NCBI GenBank assembly: GCA_900469625.1 | Contig: UBXV01000042.1 | Coordinates: 148,980-212,979, forward strand | From: Hyphomicrobiales bacterium | Lineage (GTDB): Bacteria > Pseudomonadota > Alphaproteobacteria > Rhizobiales > Rhizobiaceae | Reading direction: 5' to 3' | DNA: 64,000 nt | Shown here: piece after piece, positions 40,002 to 47,249 of the stretch | Position numbering within the stretch: position 1 is the first letter of the stretch | Layout: the number at the start of each line of letters is the position of its first letter | Translations under genes and position numbers: made by a program | The notes under the pieces: generated by a model | Databases searched by the model: none | What the model saw: the letters and a program-made list of their open reading frames with translations, nothing else | What the model was told of the DNA's origin: nothing

Positions 40002-40031
40002 AGAAAAGCCCGCCAATCGGCGGGCTTTTCT
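40002..40031. terminator. bidirectional terminator between gyrA and LysR gene
   Basis: A perfect 13-bp stem (AGAAAAGCCCGCC and complement) with an AATC loop. AAAA/TTTT inside the stem gives a U-rich 3' side on both strands; it touches the stop codon of the LysR gene. Confidence 0.92.
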
Positions 40032-40945
40032 TATTGGGCGGAGGGCACCTCCTGCGAGCGCAGATAGACCTTCAATCCCTTCGCCAGCGCATCGAAGACG
40101 ACACGGCAACGGGGGGCGTTCTTCAGGTTTTCATGCATCACGAGCCAGGTCTCGAGCTTCATCGTGAAACTGTCCGCCAACACGGGCAGAATGTCGGGAT
40201 CGCGCGCGGCAAGCGCGTCCTGGCAGATACCGATGCCGAAACCGGCGCGAATGGCGGCAAGCTGGGCGAGGTTGCTGTCGGCTTTCAACGCGAAGCGCAC
40301 TTCGGGCAGTCCCGGCGTGCGCGCCATGATGGCGCGGATCGCCGCCGTTTCGCGATCATAGCCGATCAGATTGTGATTGCTGAGATCGGCAAGGGTCTGC
40401 GGCGTGCCGCGGCGCTCCAGATAGCGGCGATGGGCATGGAAGCCGAGCGGGACGGCTCCGATATGCAACGCCACGAGCGCATCCTGGCCGGGCACCGCCA
40501 TGCGCACTGCAATGTCCGCCTCCTGCCGAAGGATATCCTCGATCGCATCGGAAGCCGACAGCTCGATCGTCAAGTCCGGATAGCGCTCATGCAGCTCGGC
40601 CAGGATCGACGGCAACACCTCGATGCCGATCACCTCGCTGGCGCTGATGCGCACCGTGCCGCTGACGACGCCTTGCCTGCCGGAGGCGGCGCGAAGCAGC
40701 GCGGCCGACGTCGCTGCCAGTGTTTCGGCATAGGGCTCGAGCGCGCGCGCCGCATCGGTCGGCAGAAGCCCTTGCGGCGAGCGCGTGAAGAGCGCAAAGC
40801 CAAGCATCTCCTCCAGCGCGTCGACATGGCGCCCGACCGTCGGCTGCGTGAGGCCGAGTTCTCGTGCGGCCGCCGACAGCGATCCTTGCCTCAGCACCAT
40901 CAGGAAAGTCCGGTAATAATCCCAGCTTGGTTCGATCTTTGTCAT
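40031..40945 (-). CDS. LysR-family transcriptional regulator
   Basis: A 304-residue regulator starting at ATG 40945 (MTKIEPSWDYYRTF). The N-terminal winged helix is typical (SLSAAARELGLTQPTVGRHVDALEEML), followed by the periplasmic-binding-protein-like effector domain (VRISASEVIGIEVLPSILAE...). It is divergent from the epimerase-like gene with a 93-base gap, the usual LysR arrangement, so that gene is the likely target. The effector is unknown. Confidence 0.9.
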   Translation of the reverse strand: MTKIEPSWDYYRTFLMVLRQGSLSAAARELGLTQPTVGRHVDALEEMLGFALFTRSPQGLLPTDAARALEPYAETLAATSAALLRAASGRQGVVSGTVRISASEVIGIEVLPSILAELHERYPDLTIELSASDAIEDILRQEADIAVRMAVPGQDALVALHIGAVPLGFHAHRRYLERRGTPQTLADLSNHNLIGYDRETAAIRAIMARTPGLPEVRFALKADSNLAQLAAIRAGFGIGICQDALAARDPDILPVLADSFTMKLETWLVMHENLKNAPRCRVVFDALAKGLKVYLRSQEVPSAQ

Positions 40946-41038
40946 ACGGAAAAGTATAGCAACGAAAAATAAATCGACAATTCCGTTTATCCTTGAGTTC
41001 CGGGACAGTGTCACCATCAGAAGCGATGGAGACGTTTG

Positions 41039-42073
41039 ATGACCGACAGATCACAGAAGCCACGGACAGTTCTCGTGCTCGGCGCAACCGGCGGCATCGG
41101 CGGCGCCGTTGCGCGCGGCCTCAGCCAACGGGGATGGAAGGTGCGCGCACTCAACCGCAATATCGCCCGGGCGGCCGCGAGCGCACCGCAGTTCGAGTGG
41201 ATCGAGGGCGACGCCATGCGGCGGCTGGACGTTCGTGCAGCGGCCGAAGGCGTCGAGCTGATCGTGCATGCTGTCAATCCGCCGGGCTATCGCAACTGGG
41301 GTAAACTGGTCCTGCCGATGCTCGACAACACCATTGCCGCGGCCAAGGCAGAGGGCGCACGCATCCTCCTGCCGGGCACGATCTACAATTTCGGTCCCGA
41401 TGCCTTTCCGGTTTTGACCGAAGAGAGCCCGCAGAACCCGCACACCGACAAGGGCAAGATCCGCAAGGAGATGGAACTGCGGTTGAGGGCCGCTTCAGAA
41501 ACCGGCGTTGGCGTGATCATCCTGCGGGCAGGGGATTTCTTCGGTCCCGACGCCGCCAACAACTGGTTCTCGCAAGGGCTGGTCAAGCCGGGCAAGCCAT
41601 TGGCCGCGATCAGCTACCCCGGAAAGAAGGGTGTCGCCCACCAATGGGCGTATCTGCCTGACGTGGCAGAGACGATGATCCGGCTGGTCGAGCGCGCGGC
41701 AGAGCTGCCGGCGTTTGCCGTCTACCACATGCGCGGTTTTTTCGACGACGACGGCACGAAGATGATTGCGGCGATCCGGCGCGCGGCGGGCGGCGACCGA
41801 CTTCCGGTACACGCCTTCCCGTGGTGGCTGATGACGCTTGCCTCCCCCTTCGTTCCGCTTTTCCGCGAACTGCGCAAGATGCGCTATCTTTGGCGCCAGC
41901 CACTCGAGATGCCGAACGAAAGGCTGTTGGCGGCACTCGGCGAGGAGCCTCATACGCCGATCGACGAGGCGGTGGCAGCGACGCTCAAGGCGCTCGGCTG
42001 CGCGTCCGCCACCGCCGGCCGCATCGCAACAGCCGAGGGCTTGCCGCCGGCAAATATGGCCGTCAGTTCCTGA
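41039..42073 (+). CDS. NAD(P)-binding epimerase/dehydratase-like protein
   Basis: A 344-residue Rossmann-fold protein of the extended SDR/NmrA type, start ATG 41039. The dinucleotide motif is VLGATGGIGGAVARGL; the core continues with LIVHAVNPPGYRNWG and ILLPGTIYNFG, and RAGDFFGPDAANNWF. The classical YxxxK is not obvious, so it may be an atypical reductase or a binding protein. It is divergent from a LysR gene. Its 3' end overlaps the lytic transglycosylase gene by 11 bases, tail to tail. Confidence 0.8.
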   Translation: MTDRSQKPRTVLVLGATGGIGGAVARGLSQRGWKVRALNRNIARAAASAPQFEWIEGDAMRRLDVRAAAEGVELIVHAVNPPGYRNWGKLVLPMLDNTIAAAKAEGARILLPGTIYNFGPDAFPVLTEESPQNPHTDKGKIRKEMELRLRAASETGVGVIILRAGDFFGPDAANNWFSQGLVKPGKPLAAISYPGKKGVAHQWAYLPDVAETMIRLVERAAELPAFAVYHMRGFFDDDGTKMIAAIRRAAGGDRLPVHAFPWWLMTLASPFVPLFRELRKMRYLWRQPLEMPNERLLAALGEEPHTPIDEAVAATLKALGCASATAGRIATAEGLPPANMAVSS

Positions 42074-43016
42074 ACACCAGGCAGGCGCCACCATTTTTCC
42101 GGATGGTGGCGCAAAGCGCATTGGCCTCCGCCTGGCTGTCGCGACCGATGCGGGCGGCATAGCGAATGCGGCGACCGAAGCTGGCGTTGCGCTCGCGCAA
42201 GAGCAGCGCCTTCTCGCTGCGGATCGGGTCCGGCAACCGCTTGACCGCGTTGACGAACAGCCGCTGCGCAACGGACTTCTGGAAGTGGGCTGCGAGTTGC
42301 ACGCCCCAGGGCGCCCATTCGGCTTCGTCGATCACGTCGATCTCGCGCAGTTGCCGTGTGCTCGCGAGCGCGACGCAGCCGTCGAGAAAATTCTTGCTTT
42401 TGTCGAGCGTCAGATCGAGCACCTTGGGTGGATTGTCGCGCCAGTCCTCGACGCTATAGGCGGTGATCGCCAGCACATAGTTTCGGGTCTCGGAGGGCAG
42501 CCAATCGACTTCGAGGAAACGCTCGAGACCGTTCTCGCCAGCATTGTAGGCGGCCGCCGCGAAACCGACATTGCCGTAGCGGGCCTTCAGCTCACCGAGA
42601 TATTCGGCCGATTTCCCCAAGGCGGCAACGACGTCGAAGCTGTTTGAAAGGCCGCGCATTTTCGCCGTACCCGGCATGAACTGCGCGATACCCTCCGCGC
42701 CCTTGGGACTGACCGCATTCGGCCGGAACAGGCTCTCGCGCCAGATCAGGCGTGCGAAGAAGGCTGGGGGCAGGTCGTTGGCGGCAGCGTAATGATCGAT
42801 GACGCTGCAAACGTCTCGCTCGAAGCTTTCCTTCGTAACGCAGAGCGACTTGGTGGGATCGGTCGCCGATTGGCCAATGTAGATGCATCTGGCACGCACC
42901 GGCACATCATCGATACGCGCATGTGCAACATCCTGGTTCCCCACATTCGCGGCCATCAGCAGCGCGAGCAGAACTCTGGCAGCAAACGCAGGACCTTTTG
43001 ACGTGCCGTTCCTCAT
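42063..43016 (-). CDS. lytic transglycosylase (SLT family)
   Basis: A 317-residue exported protein. The signal segment is AARVLLALLMAANVG. The SLT catalytic domain (residues ~75-200) has the Glu in IWRESLFRPNAVS, GIAQFMPGTAKMRG and AAYNAGENGLERFL. A C-terminal region of ~90 residues ends with a SPOR-like stretch (RIGRDSQAEANALCATIRK), which may bind denuded peptidoglycan. It cleaves murein to 1,6-anhydro-MurNAc products, the substrate source for AnmK (first gene of the window), although the two genes are far apart. Confidence 0.88.
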   Translation of the reverse strand: MRNGTSKGPAFAARVLLALLMAANVGNQDVAHARIDDVPVRARCIYIGQSATDPTKSLCVTKESFERDVCSVIDHYAAANDLPPAFFARLIWRESLFRPNAVSPKGAEGIAQFMPGTAKMRGLSNSFDVVAALGKSAEYLGELKARYGNVGFAAAAYNAGENGLERFLEVDWLPSETRNYVLAITAYSVEDWRDNPPKVLDLTLDKSKNFLDGCVALASTRQLREIDVIDEAEWAPWGVQLAAHFQKSVAQRLFVNAVKRLPDPIRSEKALLLRERNASFGRRIRYAARIGRDSQAEANALCATIRKNGGACLVFRN

Positions 43017-43092
43017 GCCGTGTCGCCCGTTGCCTCATCAAACAGACCCGCTTCCTACATAGCATCTTGCAAGCGGTGGAAAAACAGATCTG

Positions 43093-43602
43093 TCAGGAAG
43101 GCGAACCTGTGCTCAGCACCAGTTGCATGAAGGTCAGGTCGAGCCAGCGGCCAAACTTCGTCCCGACTTCACGCATGCGACCTGTTTCGATGAAACCGAG
43201 CTGCTGGTGGAGCCGGATCGAAGCCGCATTTTCCGACTCAATGCCTGCCACCATCACATGCTTGCCGAGACGCTCGGCTTCGGCGATCAGGGCGACCATG
43301 AGATTGCGGCCGATACCGCCGCCGCGGCTGTCGCGGTGGACATAAACGGAGTGCTCTACCGTGTGCCGGTAGCCGTCAAACGCCCGCCAGTCGCCGAAGG
43401 AGGCATAGCCGACGACATCGCCGGTGTCAGACACGGCCGTCAACACCGGGTATCCGGCATCGCGTCTCGTCTTGAGCCAGGCGGATCGATTGGCGAGATC
43501 GACGATGGTCTCGTTCCAGATTGCAGTCGTGTTGGCGACCGCGTCGTTGTAGATGTCGCGGATGACCGGCAGGTCATCTTCCGTTGCTTGCCTGATCAGC
43601 AT
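43093..43602 (-). CDS. GNAT acetyltransferase, phosphinothricin/methionine sulfoximine type
   Basis: A 169-residue GNAT protein, start ATG 43602 (MLIRQATEDDLP) behind GCGAGG; an ATG four codons further out is possible. It has the Pat-like pattern: IRDIYNDAVANTTAIWNE, VGYASFGDWRAFDGYRHTVE, motif A in HRDSRGGGIGRNLMVAL, and LHQQLGFIETGRMREVG. Relatives acetylate phosphinothricin or methionine sulfoximine, or are generic detoxifiers. It is divergent from the XRE-cupin regulator with only 36 bases between the two starts. Confidence 0.88.
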   Translation of the reverse strand: MLIRQATEDDLPVIRDIYNDAVANTTAIWNETIVDLANRSAWLKTRRDAGYPVLTAVSDTGDVVGYASFGDWRAFDGYRHTVEHSVYVHRDSRGGGIGRNLMVALIAEAERLGKHVMVAGIESENAASIRLHQQLGFIETGRMREVGTKFGRWLDLTFMQLVLSTGSPS

Positions 43603-43638
43603 GTTGCCTCGCATGTTCGTCCACGATATGACTACGCG

Positions 43639-44214
43639 ATGGACAATAAAGTGTACAGCCTCGAACAACGGATCAGCGATCGTATTCGGCTTGAAAGGGA
43701 GGTTCGTGGGTGGTCGCTGAGCGAGCTTGCCGCACACTCCGGCGTCTCCCGCACGATGATCCACAAGATCGAACGGGGAGACAGCAGCCCGACGGCCGCG
43801 CTGCTGGCGCGGCTTGCGGGCGCGTTCGGGCTGACGATGTCGAGCCTGATCGCCCGGGCCGAGATGAGCCAGGGTCGGCTGTCGCGACGACAGGACCAGC
43901 CCGTGTGGCGCGACCCGCAGAGCGGTTACCTTCGCCGTCATGTCTCGCCGCTGTCGGATCAGCCACTCGACCTCGTTGAGGTCGAACTACCGCCGGGCAG
44001 CGACGTGCCGATCCCGGCCGCAGCCTATGCCTTTCATCGGCGGTGGGTGTGGGTGAAACACGGAATCCTGACCTTCGTGGAGGGCAACGAGACGCATGTG
44101 CTGGGCGAAGGGGACTGCCTGGAACTCGGTTCGCCGCAGGATTGCGTCTTTCGCAACACCGGCAGCGCGCCATGCATCTACGCGGTCATCCTTGTGAAAA
44201 CCGGTGCGACCTAG
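43639..44214 (+). CDS. XRE-family regulator with C-terminal cupin domain
   Basis: A 191-residue protein, start ATG 43639. Residues ~10-70 are a helix-turn-helix (WSLSELAAHSGVSRTMIHKI, then SPTAALLARLAGAF); residues ~115-190 form a small beta-barrel cupin (VKHGILTFVEGNETHVLGEG). This class usually represses a neighbouring gene until the cupin binds a small molecule. The divergent acetyltransferase, 36 bases away, is the obvious target; their promoters must overlap. Confidence 0.88.
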   Translation: MDNKVYSLEQRISDRIRLEREVRGWSLSELAAHSGVSRTMIHKIERGDSSPTAALLARLAGAFGLTMSSLIARAEMSQGRLSRRQDQPVWRDPQSGYLRRHVSPLSDQPLDLVEVELPPGSDVPIPAAAYAFHRRWVWVKHGILTFVEGNETHVLGEGDCLELGSPQDCVFRNTGSAPCIYAVILVKTGAT

Positions 44215-44307
44215 AGGATCTGCCTAGAAGTCGACACTGAAGGCGGACGAAGGGTTTCAGCACTACATCGGTTGTGCATTGCCCCGTTCTTCAGGGCGCG
44301 CAGGTCC

Positions 44308-45111
44308 TTAACGGTCAAGCTCGGCGATGGCGATGCGAGCCATCGTGAGATCGCTTTCGACGCCGTGATCGTCACCGTCCTCAATGAACCAGGCGGCGGA
44401 AAGCCCGGCATAGGCCAAAATCCACTGAAGGAGCCGGCGGGGTGCCAACCCCGTCTCCTCGGCAACGACGGGCAGGTGCCGTTGCAGCCGTCCAGGCGCG
44501 GTTACGAGCGGCAGTTCCGGATTGCAAAACAGGTTGGCATAGTCGTAGCCGCGGTCGCCAAGGACGCGCTTCGGATCAATCGCCAGCCAGCCGCGGTCGC
44601 CGAAATCGAGGATGTTGGCGTGATGAACGTCACCATGCAGCACGACCGGCGGCCCGGGATCGGCAAACAGGGTTTTCGCCGTTTCGAGCGCGCGCGCAAA
44701 CAGTCCACCGTGAACGGGCGCGGCGGCCTCAAGCGAGGAAAACCATTTGTCGAGAGGCACGAGATCCGACGGAAAGGCGACCGGGCGCGGGGTGTGAAGC
44801 CTGGCAACGGTGCGGCAGATGATGCGGGTTGCGTCTAGGTCGCTTCCCGTCATCGCCATGTGGAACAGGTTCTTCTGGCTGTCCGTCCGCTCCATCAGAA
44901 CGGCGTCGGCGTCCGATTCATAGACGCATGCAGCACCGTGACCGTTCCAGTAGACGAGCGGCAGACGACCGAACTTCTCCTCCGGGTCGTGAGCGATCTT
45001 CAGCATTGCCGGCCGGTCACGATAGCGAACCGGGTAAAGATGGCTGGAGGGCGTGGTGATCAGCGCGCCATCGGGCAGCAATGACCATTTATCAAAGTAG
45101 GATGATGACAT
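44308..45111 (-). CDS. aminoglycoside/hydroxyurea phosphotransferase-like kinase
   Basis: A 267-residue protein with ATG 45111 (MSSSYFDKWSLLP); the ribosome site is weak, so the start is uncertain. The APH-fold catalytic loop VLHGDVHHANIL and the metal site LAIDPKRVLGDRGYD are intact, as are the N-lobe strands PAMLKIAHDPEEK. The layout matches the APH(6)/streptomycin 6-kinase family. Chromosomal copies may act on other hydroxyl substrates, so resistance is not proven. It is 65 bases downstream of the Old Yellow Enzyme gene's 3' neighbour hairpin on the opposite flank and shares no operon with the XRE gene. Confidence 0.82.
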   Translation of the reverse strand: MSSSYFDKWSLLPDGALITTPSSHLYPVRYRDRPAMLKIAHDPEEKFGRLPLVYWNGHGAACVYESDADAVLMERTDSQKNLFHMAMTGSDLDATRIICRTVARLHTPRPVAFPSDLVPLDKWFSSLEAAAPVHGGLFARALETAKTLFADPGPPVVLHGDVHHANILDFGDRGWLAIDPKRVLGDRGYDYANLFCNPELPLVTAPGRLQRHLPVVAEETGLAPRRLLQWILAYAGLSAAWFIEDGDDHGVESDLTMARIAIAELDR

Positions 45112-45134
45112 GAACGGAGAGGCTTCCCGGGAAA

Positions 45135-45160
45135 CATGCCCCGCCGGGTGACGGGGCATG
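45135..45160 (-). terminator. hairpin after the Old Yellow Enzyme gene
   Basis: CATGCCCCG and CGGGGCATG form a 9-bp stem with an 8-base loop, followed on the minus strand by TTT. It lies 17 bases after the alkene reductase stop and 24 before the kinase gene. Confidence 0.65.
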
Positions 45161-45176
45161 AAGCCATGTGGGAGCG

Positions 45177-46298
45177 TCAGGCGACCTGTTCAAGGGACGG
45201 GTAGTCGGTATATCCCTTGGCGCCGCCGCCGTAGAACGTCGCCTGATCGGGTGCATTCAACGGCGCGTTCTCTTTCAGCCGCTCGACGAGATCAGGATTG
45301 GAGATGAAGGGCTTGCCAAAGGCAACCAGGTCGGCCTCGCCGCTGGCGACTGTCTCGACTGCAAGGTCGCGATCATAGCCGTTGTTTGTCATCCACGCGG
45401 CCTTGCCGCCGGCTGCGACATAGACTGCGCGCAACGCATCGTAATCGAACGGACGTTCGCCCTGCTGGTGGTCACGCGGACCGCCGGTCGCTCCCTCGAT
45501 GATGTGGATATAGGCGAGGGAATAGCGCGCGAGGTGCTTAACGACGTAGCCGAAAAGCGGTTGTGGTTCCGGATCGAAAGCGTCGTTGGCAGGCGTCACC
45601 GGCGAGAGACGAATGCCGACACGGCCTGCACCGATTTCCGAGGTGATGGCATCGACCACCTGGAACAGGAATCGGGCGCGGTTCTCGATCGAGCCGCCAT
45701 AGGCGTCGGTGCGCGCATTCGAGCCGGACCGCAGGAACTGATCGATCAGATAGCCGTTGGCGGCGTGGATTTCGACTCCGTCAAAACCGGCATCGATCGC
45801 GGCGCGCGCTGCCTTGCGGTAATCTTCGACGATGCCGTCGAGCTCGGAAATCTCGAGGGCGCGCGGCTCGGAGGTTTCGGCAAAGGCGCCCGTGCCATCC
45901 GGATTGATGAGAAAGGTCTTGGATTTCGCGCGGATCGCCGAAGGTGCCACCGGCTTGCCGCCGTCCGGCTGCAGCGTGTCATGCGAGATGCGGCCGACAT
46001 GCCACATCTGCACGACGATCCGGCCACCACGGGCGTGGACCGCATCGGTCACACGGCGCCAGCCATCAAGCGCTTCCGGCGTGTAGAGACCGGGCACGTC
46101 GGCATAGCCCTGGCCCTGCTGGGTGATTGCCGTCGCTTCGGTAATCAGCAGACCCGCCGACGCGCGCTGTTCGTAATAGGTGGCATTGAGCGTGTTCGGC
46201 ACGGCTTTCGGCGAACGGTTGCGTGTCAGCGGCGCCATCACGATACGATTCTTCAGGGTAATGTCGCCGATGGTGATCGGATCGAAGAGGGTAGCCAT
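45177..46298 (-). CDS. Old Yellow Enzyme family alkene/nitro reductase (NemA-like)
   Basis: A 373-residue FMN enzyme, start ATG 46298 with AAGGACC upstream. OYE signatures are KNRIVMAPLTRNRS, QMWHVGRISH, the active-site pair HAANGYL, then DAYGGSIENRARF. Such enzymes reduce electrophilic C=C and nitro compounds with NAD(P)H. It lies 43 bases after the ArsR-family gene in the same direction, so the regulator probably controls both in response to reactive electrophiles. Confidence 0.93.
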   Translation of the reverse strand: MATLFDPITIGDITLKNRIVMAPLTRNRSPKAVPNTLNATYYEQRASAGLLITEATAITQQGQGYADVPGLYTPEALDGWRRVTDAVHARGGRIVVQMWHVGRISHDTLQPDGGKPVAPSAIRAKSKTFLINPDGTGAFAETSEPRALEISELDGIVEDYRKAARAAIDAGFDGVEIHAANGYLIDQFLRSGSNARTDAYGGSIENRARFLFQVVDAITSEIGAGRVGIRLSPVTPANDAFDPEPQPLFGYVVKHLARYSLAYIHIIEGATGGPRDHQQGERPFDYDALRAVYVAAGGKAAWMTNNGYDRDLAVETVASGEADLVAFGKPFISNPDLVERLKENAPLNAPDQATFYGGGAKGYTDYPSLEQVA

Positions 46299-46341
46299 TA
46301 CAGGTCCTTTCGGTTTCAGTTTCGTCTTGGGGAGGGGATGA

Positions 46342-46632
46342 TTACAGGCTGCCGATATCCTTGAGGAAGGCAGCAATCGTGTCTTCATTGCGCTTGTAGA
46401 AGACCCATTGGCCGAGGCGCTTTGTCGTCACCAGGCCGGCGCGCTGAAGGATGGCGAGATGCGAGGAGACGGTTGATTGCGACAGGCCGCAGCGCTCGAA
46501 CTGCCCGGCACAGACCCCCATTTCAAACGGATGTTCCTGTGTGGGGAAATGCGCTTCGGGCTCCTTCAGCCAGGCAAGAATGTTCACGCGTGCCGGGTGG
46601 GCCAAGGCCTTCAAGATTTCGTCTCTGTCCAT
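46342..46632 (-). CDS. ArsR-family repressor of the alkene reductase operon
   Basis: A 96-residue winged-helix protein starting at ATG 46632. The core is LAHPARVNILAWLK, then SQSTVSSHLAILQRAGLV (recognition helix) and KRLGQWVFYKRNE (wing). Two cysteines, Cys41 and Cys48 in VCAGQFERCGLS, sit just before the recognition helix. There is no ELCVCDL metal site, so sensing by thiol modification is more likely than metal binding. Similar ArsR/OYE pairs respond to electrophiles or oxidants. A cluster of TATCG/CGATA words covers its promoter. Confidence 0.9.
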   Translation of the reverse strand: MDRDEILKALAHPARVNILAWLKEPEAHFPTQEHPFEMGVCAGQFERCGLSQSTVSSHLAILQRAGLVTTKRLGQWVFYKRNEDTIAAFLKDIGSL

Positions 46633-46636
46633 CGTT

Positions 46637-46678
46637 TATCGCCATATCGTGTTTTATCGATAGATGTATCGCCGATAC
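46637..46678 (-). promoter_or_regulatory. clustered TATCG/CGATA operator upstream of the ArsR gene
   Basis: TATCG occurs at 46637, 46645, 46655 and 46667, and CGATA at 46658 and 46673. They build two inverted repeats: CGATA-N4-TATCG (46658-46671) and the near-perfect palindrome GTATCG-C-CGATAC (46666-46678). This density just before an ArsR-type repressor gene suggests its own operator. Confidence 0.7.
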
Positions 46679-46716
46679 CAGATATACAAATCACAAGACC
46701 GTGAGCGGGAAAAAGG

Positions 46717-46838
46717 CAAAAAAAGAGGGCCGCAAGAAAACTTGGGCCCTTGTAGTTGTGAAGGTAATTAGAACCTCCAGAGGGGAACAGCTGCTGCGGT
46801 GGCGGGGGAGGAGAAAGCCACCAAGAATGCATCAGCTG
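46717..46838 (-). ncRNA. abcR2: AbcR-type trans-acting small RNA, distal copy
   Basis: This is the second copy on the minus strand of a ~121-base tandem repeat. Read 5' to 3' it starts near CAGCTGATGCAT, carries a CUCCUCCCCC anti-Shine-Dalgarno loop (46804-46813), a second pyrimidine/purine element CCCCUCUGGAGG, and ends in a GGGCCC-based hairpin followed by a run of seven U. Its promoter is TTGAAA-N17-CATATC (46845-46873). AbcR1/AbcR2 are Hfq-dependent RNAs that repress ABC-transporter mRNAs in rhizobia and lie next to lsrB in Sinorhizobium. Which copy is 1 or 2 is my guess. Confidence 0.88.
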
Positions 46839-46844
46839 CATTTT

Positions 46845-46873
46845 GATATGGTAAGCGAAGAACCGGTTTTCAA
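46845..46873 (-). promoter_or_regulatory. promoter of distal AbcR copy
   Basis: On the minus strand TTGAAA (46868-46873), 17-base spacer, CATATC (46845-46850), with the RNA starting about seven bases downstream. A short GTGA/TCAC inverted repeat lies just upstream (46884-46897 region), unlike the palindrome before the other copy. Confidence 0.65.
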
Positions 46874-46921
46874 TAGCCGGCTGTGAATTTCGTCACGGTT
46901 CGCCCGTGTCCAGATAGTAGA

Positions 46922-47042
46922 CAAAAAAAGAGGGCCACAAGATGACTTGGGCCCTTATAGTTGTGAAGGTAATTAAACCTCCAGAGGGGAACAGCTGCTG
47001 CGGTGGCACTGGGAGGAGAAGCCACCAAAGATGCATCAGCTG
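46922..47042 (-). ncRNA. abcR1: AbcR-type trans-acting small RNA, proximal copy
   Basis: First copy on the minus strand, about 90% identical to the other across ~121 bases. It has the same order of elements: CAGCTGATGCATC start, CUCCUCCC anti-Shine-Dalgarno loop (47011-47018), CCCCUCUGGAGG, then an AGGGCC/GGCCCU hairpin with a U7 tail (46923-46929). The promoter is TTGTTG-N17-CATACC (47048-47076). Differences between copies lie mostly in loops and in the terminator loop, so targets probably overlap. Confidence 0.88.
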
Positions 47043-47047
47043 AGTGT

Positions 47048-47107
47048 GGTATGCTGCTTTTTTGGGCGGGCAACAATCATTTAATATGCATGTCAGCCAT
47101 GACATGC
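47048..47107 (-). promoter_or_regulatory. promoter and activator-like palindrome of proximal AbcR copy
   Basis: TTGTTG (47071-47076) and CATACC (47048-47053) are separated by 17 bases. Upstream, GCATGTCA (47088-47095) and TGACATGC (47100-47107) form a perfect 8-bp inverted repeat with a four-base spacer, centred about 56 bases before the expected start point. That is the position of a class I activator such as a LysR protein. lsrB, next door, encodes one. Confidence 0.7.
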
Positions 47108-47143
47108 GCGCATCCCTGCCTAATTTTGCATCGCACAAAGAAA

Positions 47144-47168
47144 ATGCGGCGCACATTGTGCGCCGCAT
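47144..47168 (-). terminator. terminator of lsrB
   Basis: ATGCGGCGCACA and TGTGCGCCGCAT are perfectly complementary around a single base; a realistic hairpin has a 10-bp stem with a 5-base loop. On the minus strand it is followed by TTTTCTTT. It lies 82 bases after the lsrB stop. Confidence 0.75.
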
Positions 47169-47249
47169 CATTGATGTTTCTCTTACAAAACAGGACGTTG
47201 CCGACTTACTTCGAAAATGCCCACTGAATGAGCACCGGTCGTTTCGACA

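Larger units (their letters stand above)
46717..47042. repeat. direct repeat of ~121 bp, period ~204 bp
   Basis: 46717-46838 and 46922-47042 are near-identical direct copies separated by 83 bases of unrelated sequence holding the distal promoter. The duplication corresponds exactly to the small-RNA transcription units. Confidence 0.95.
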
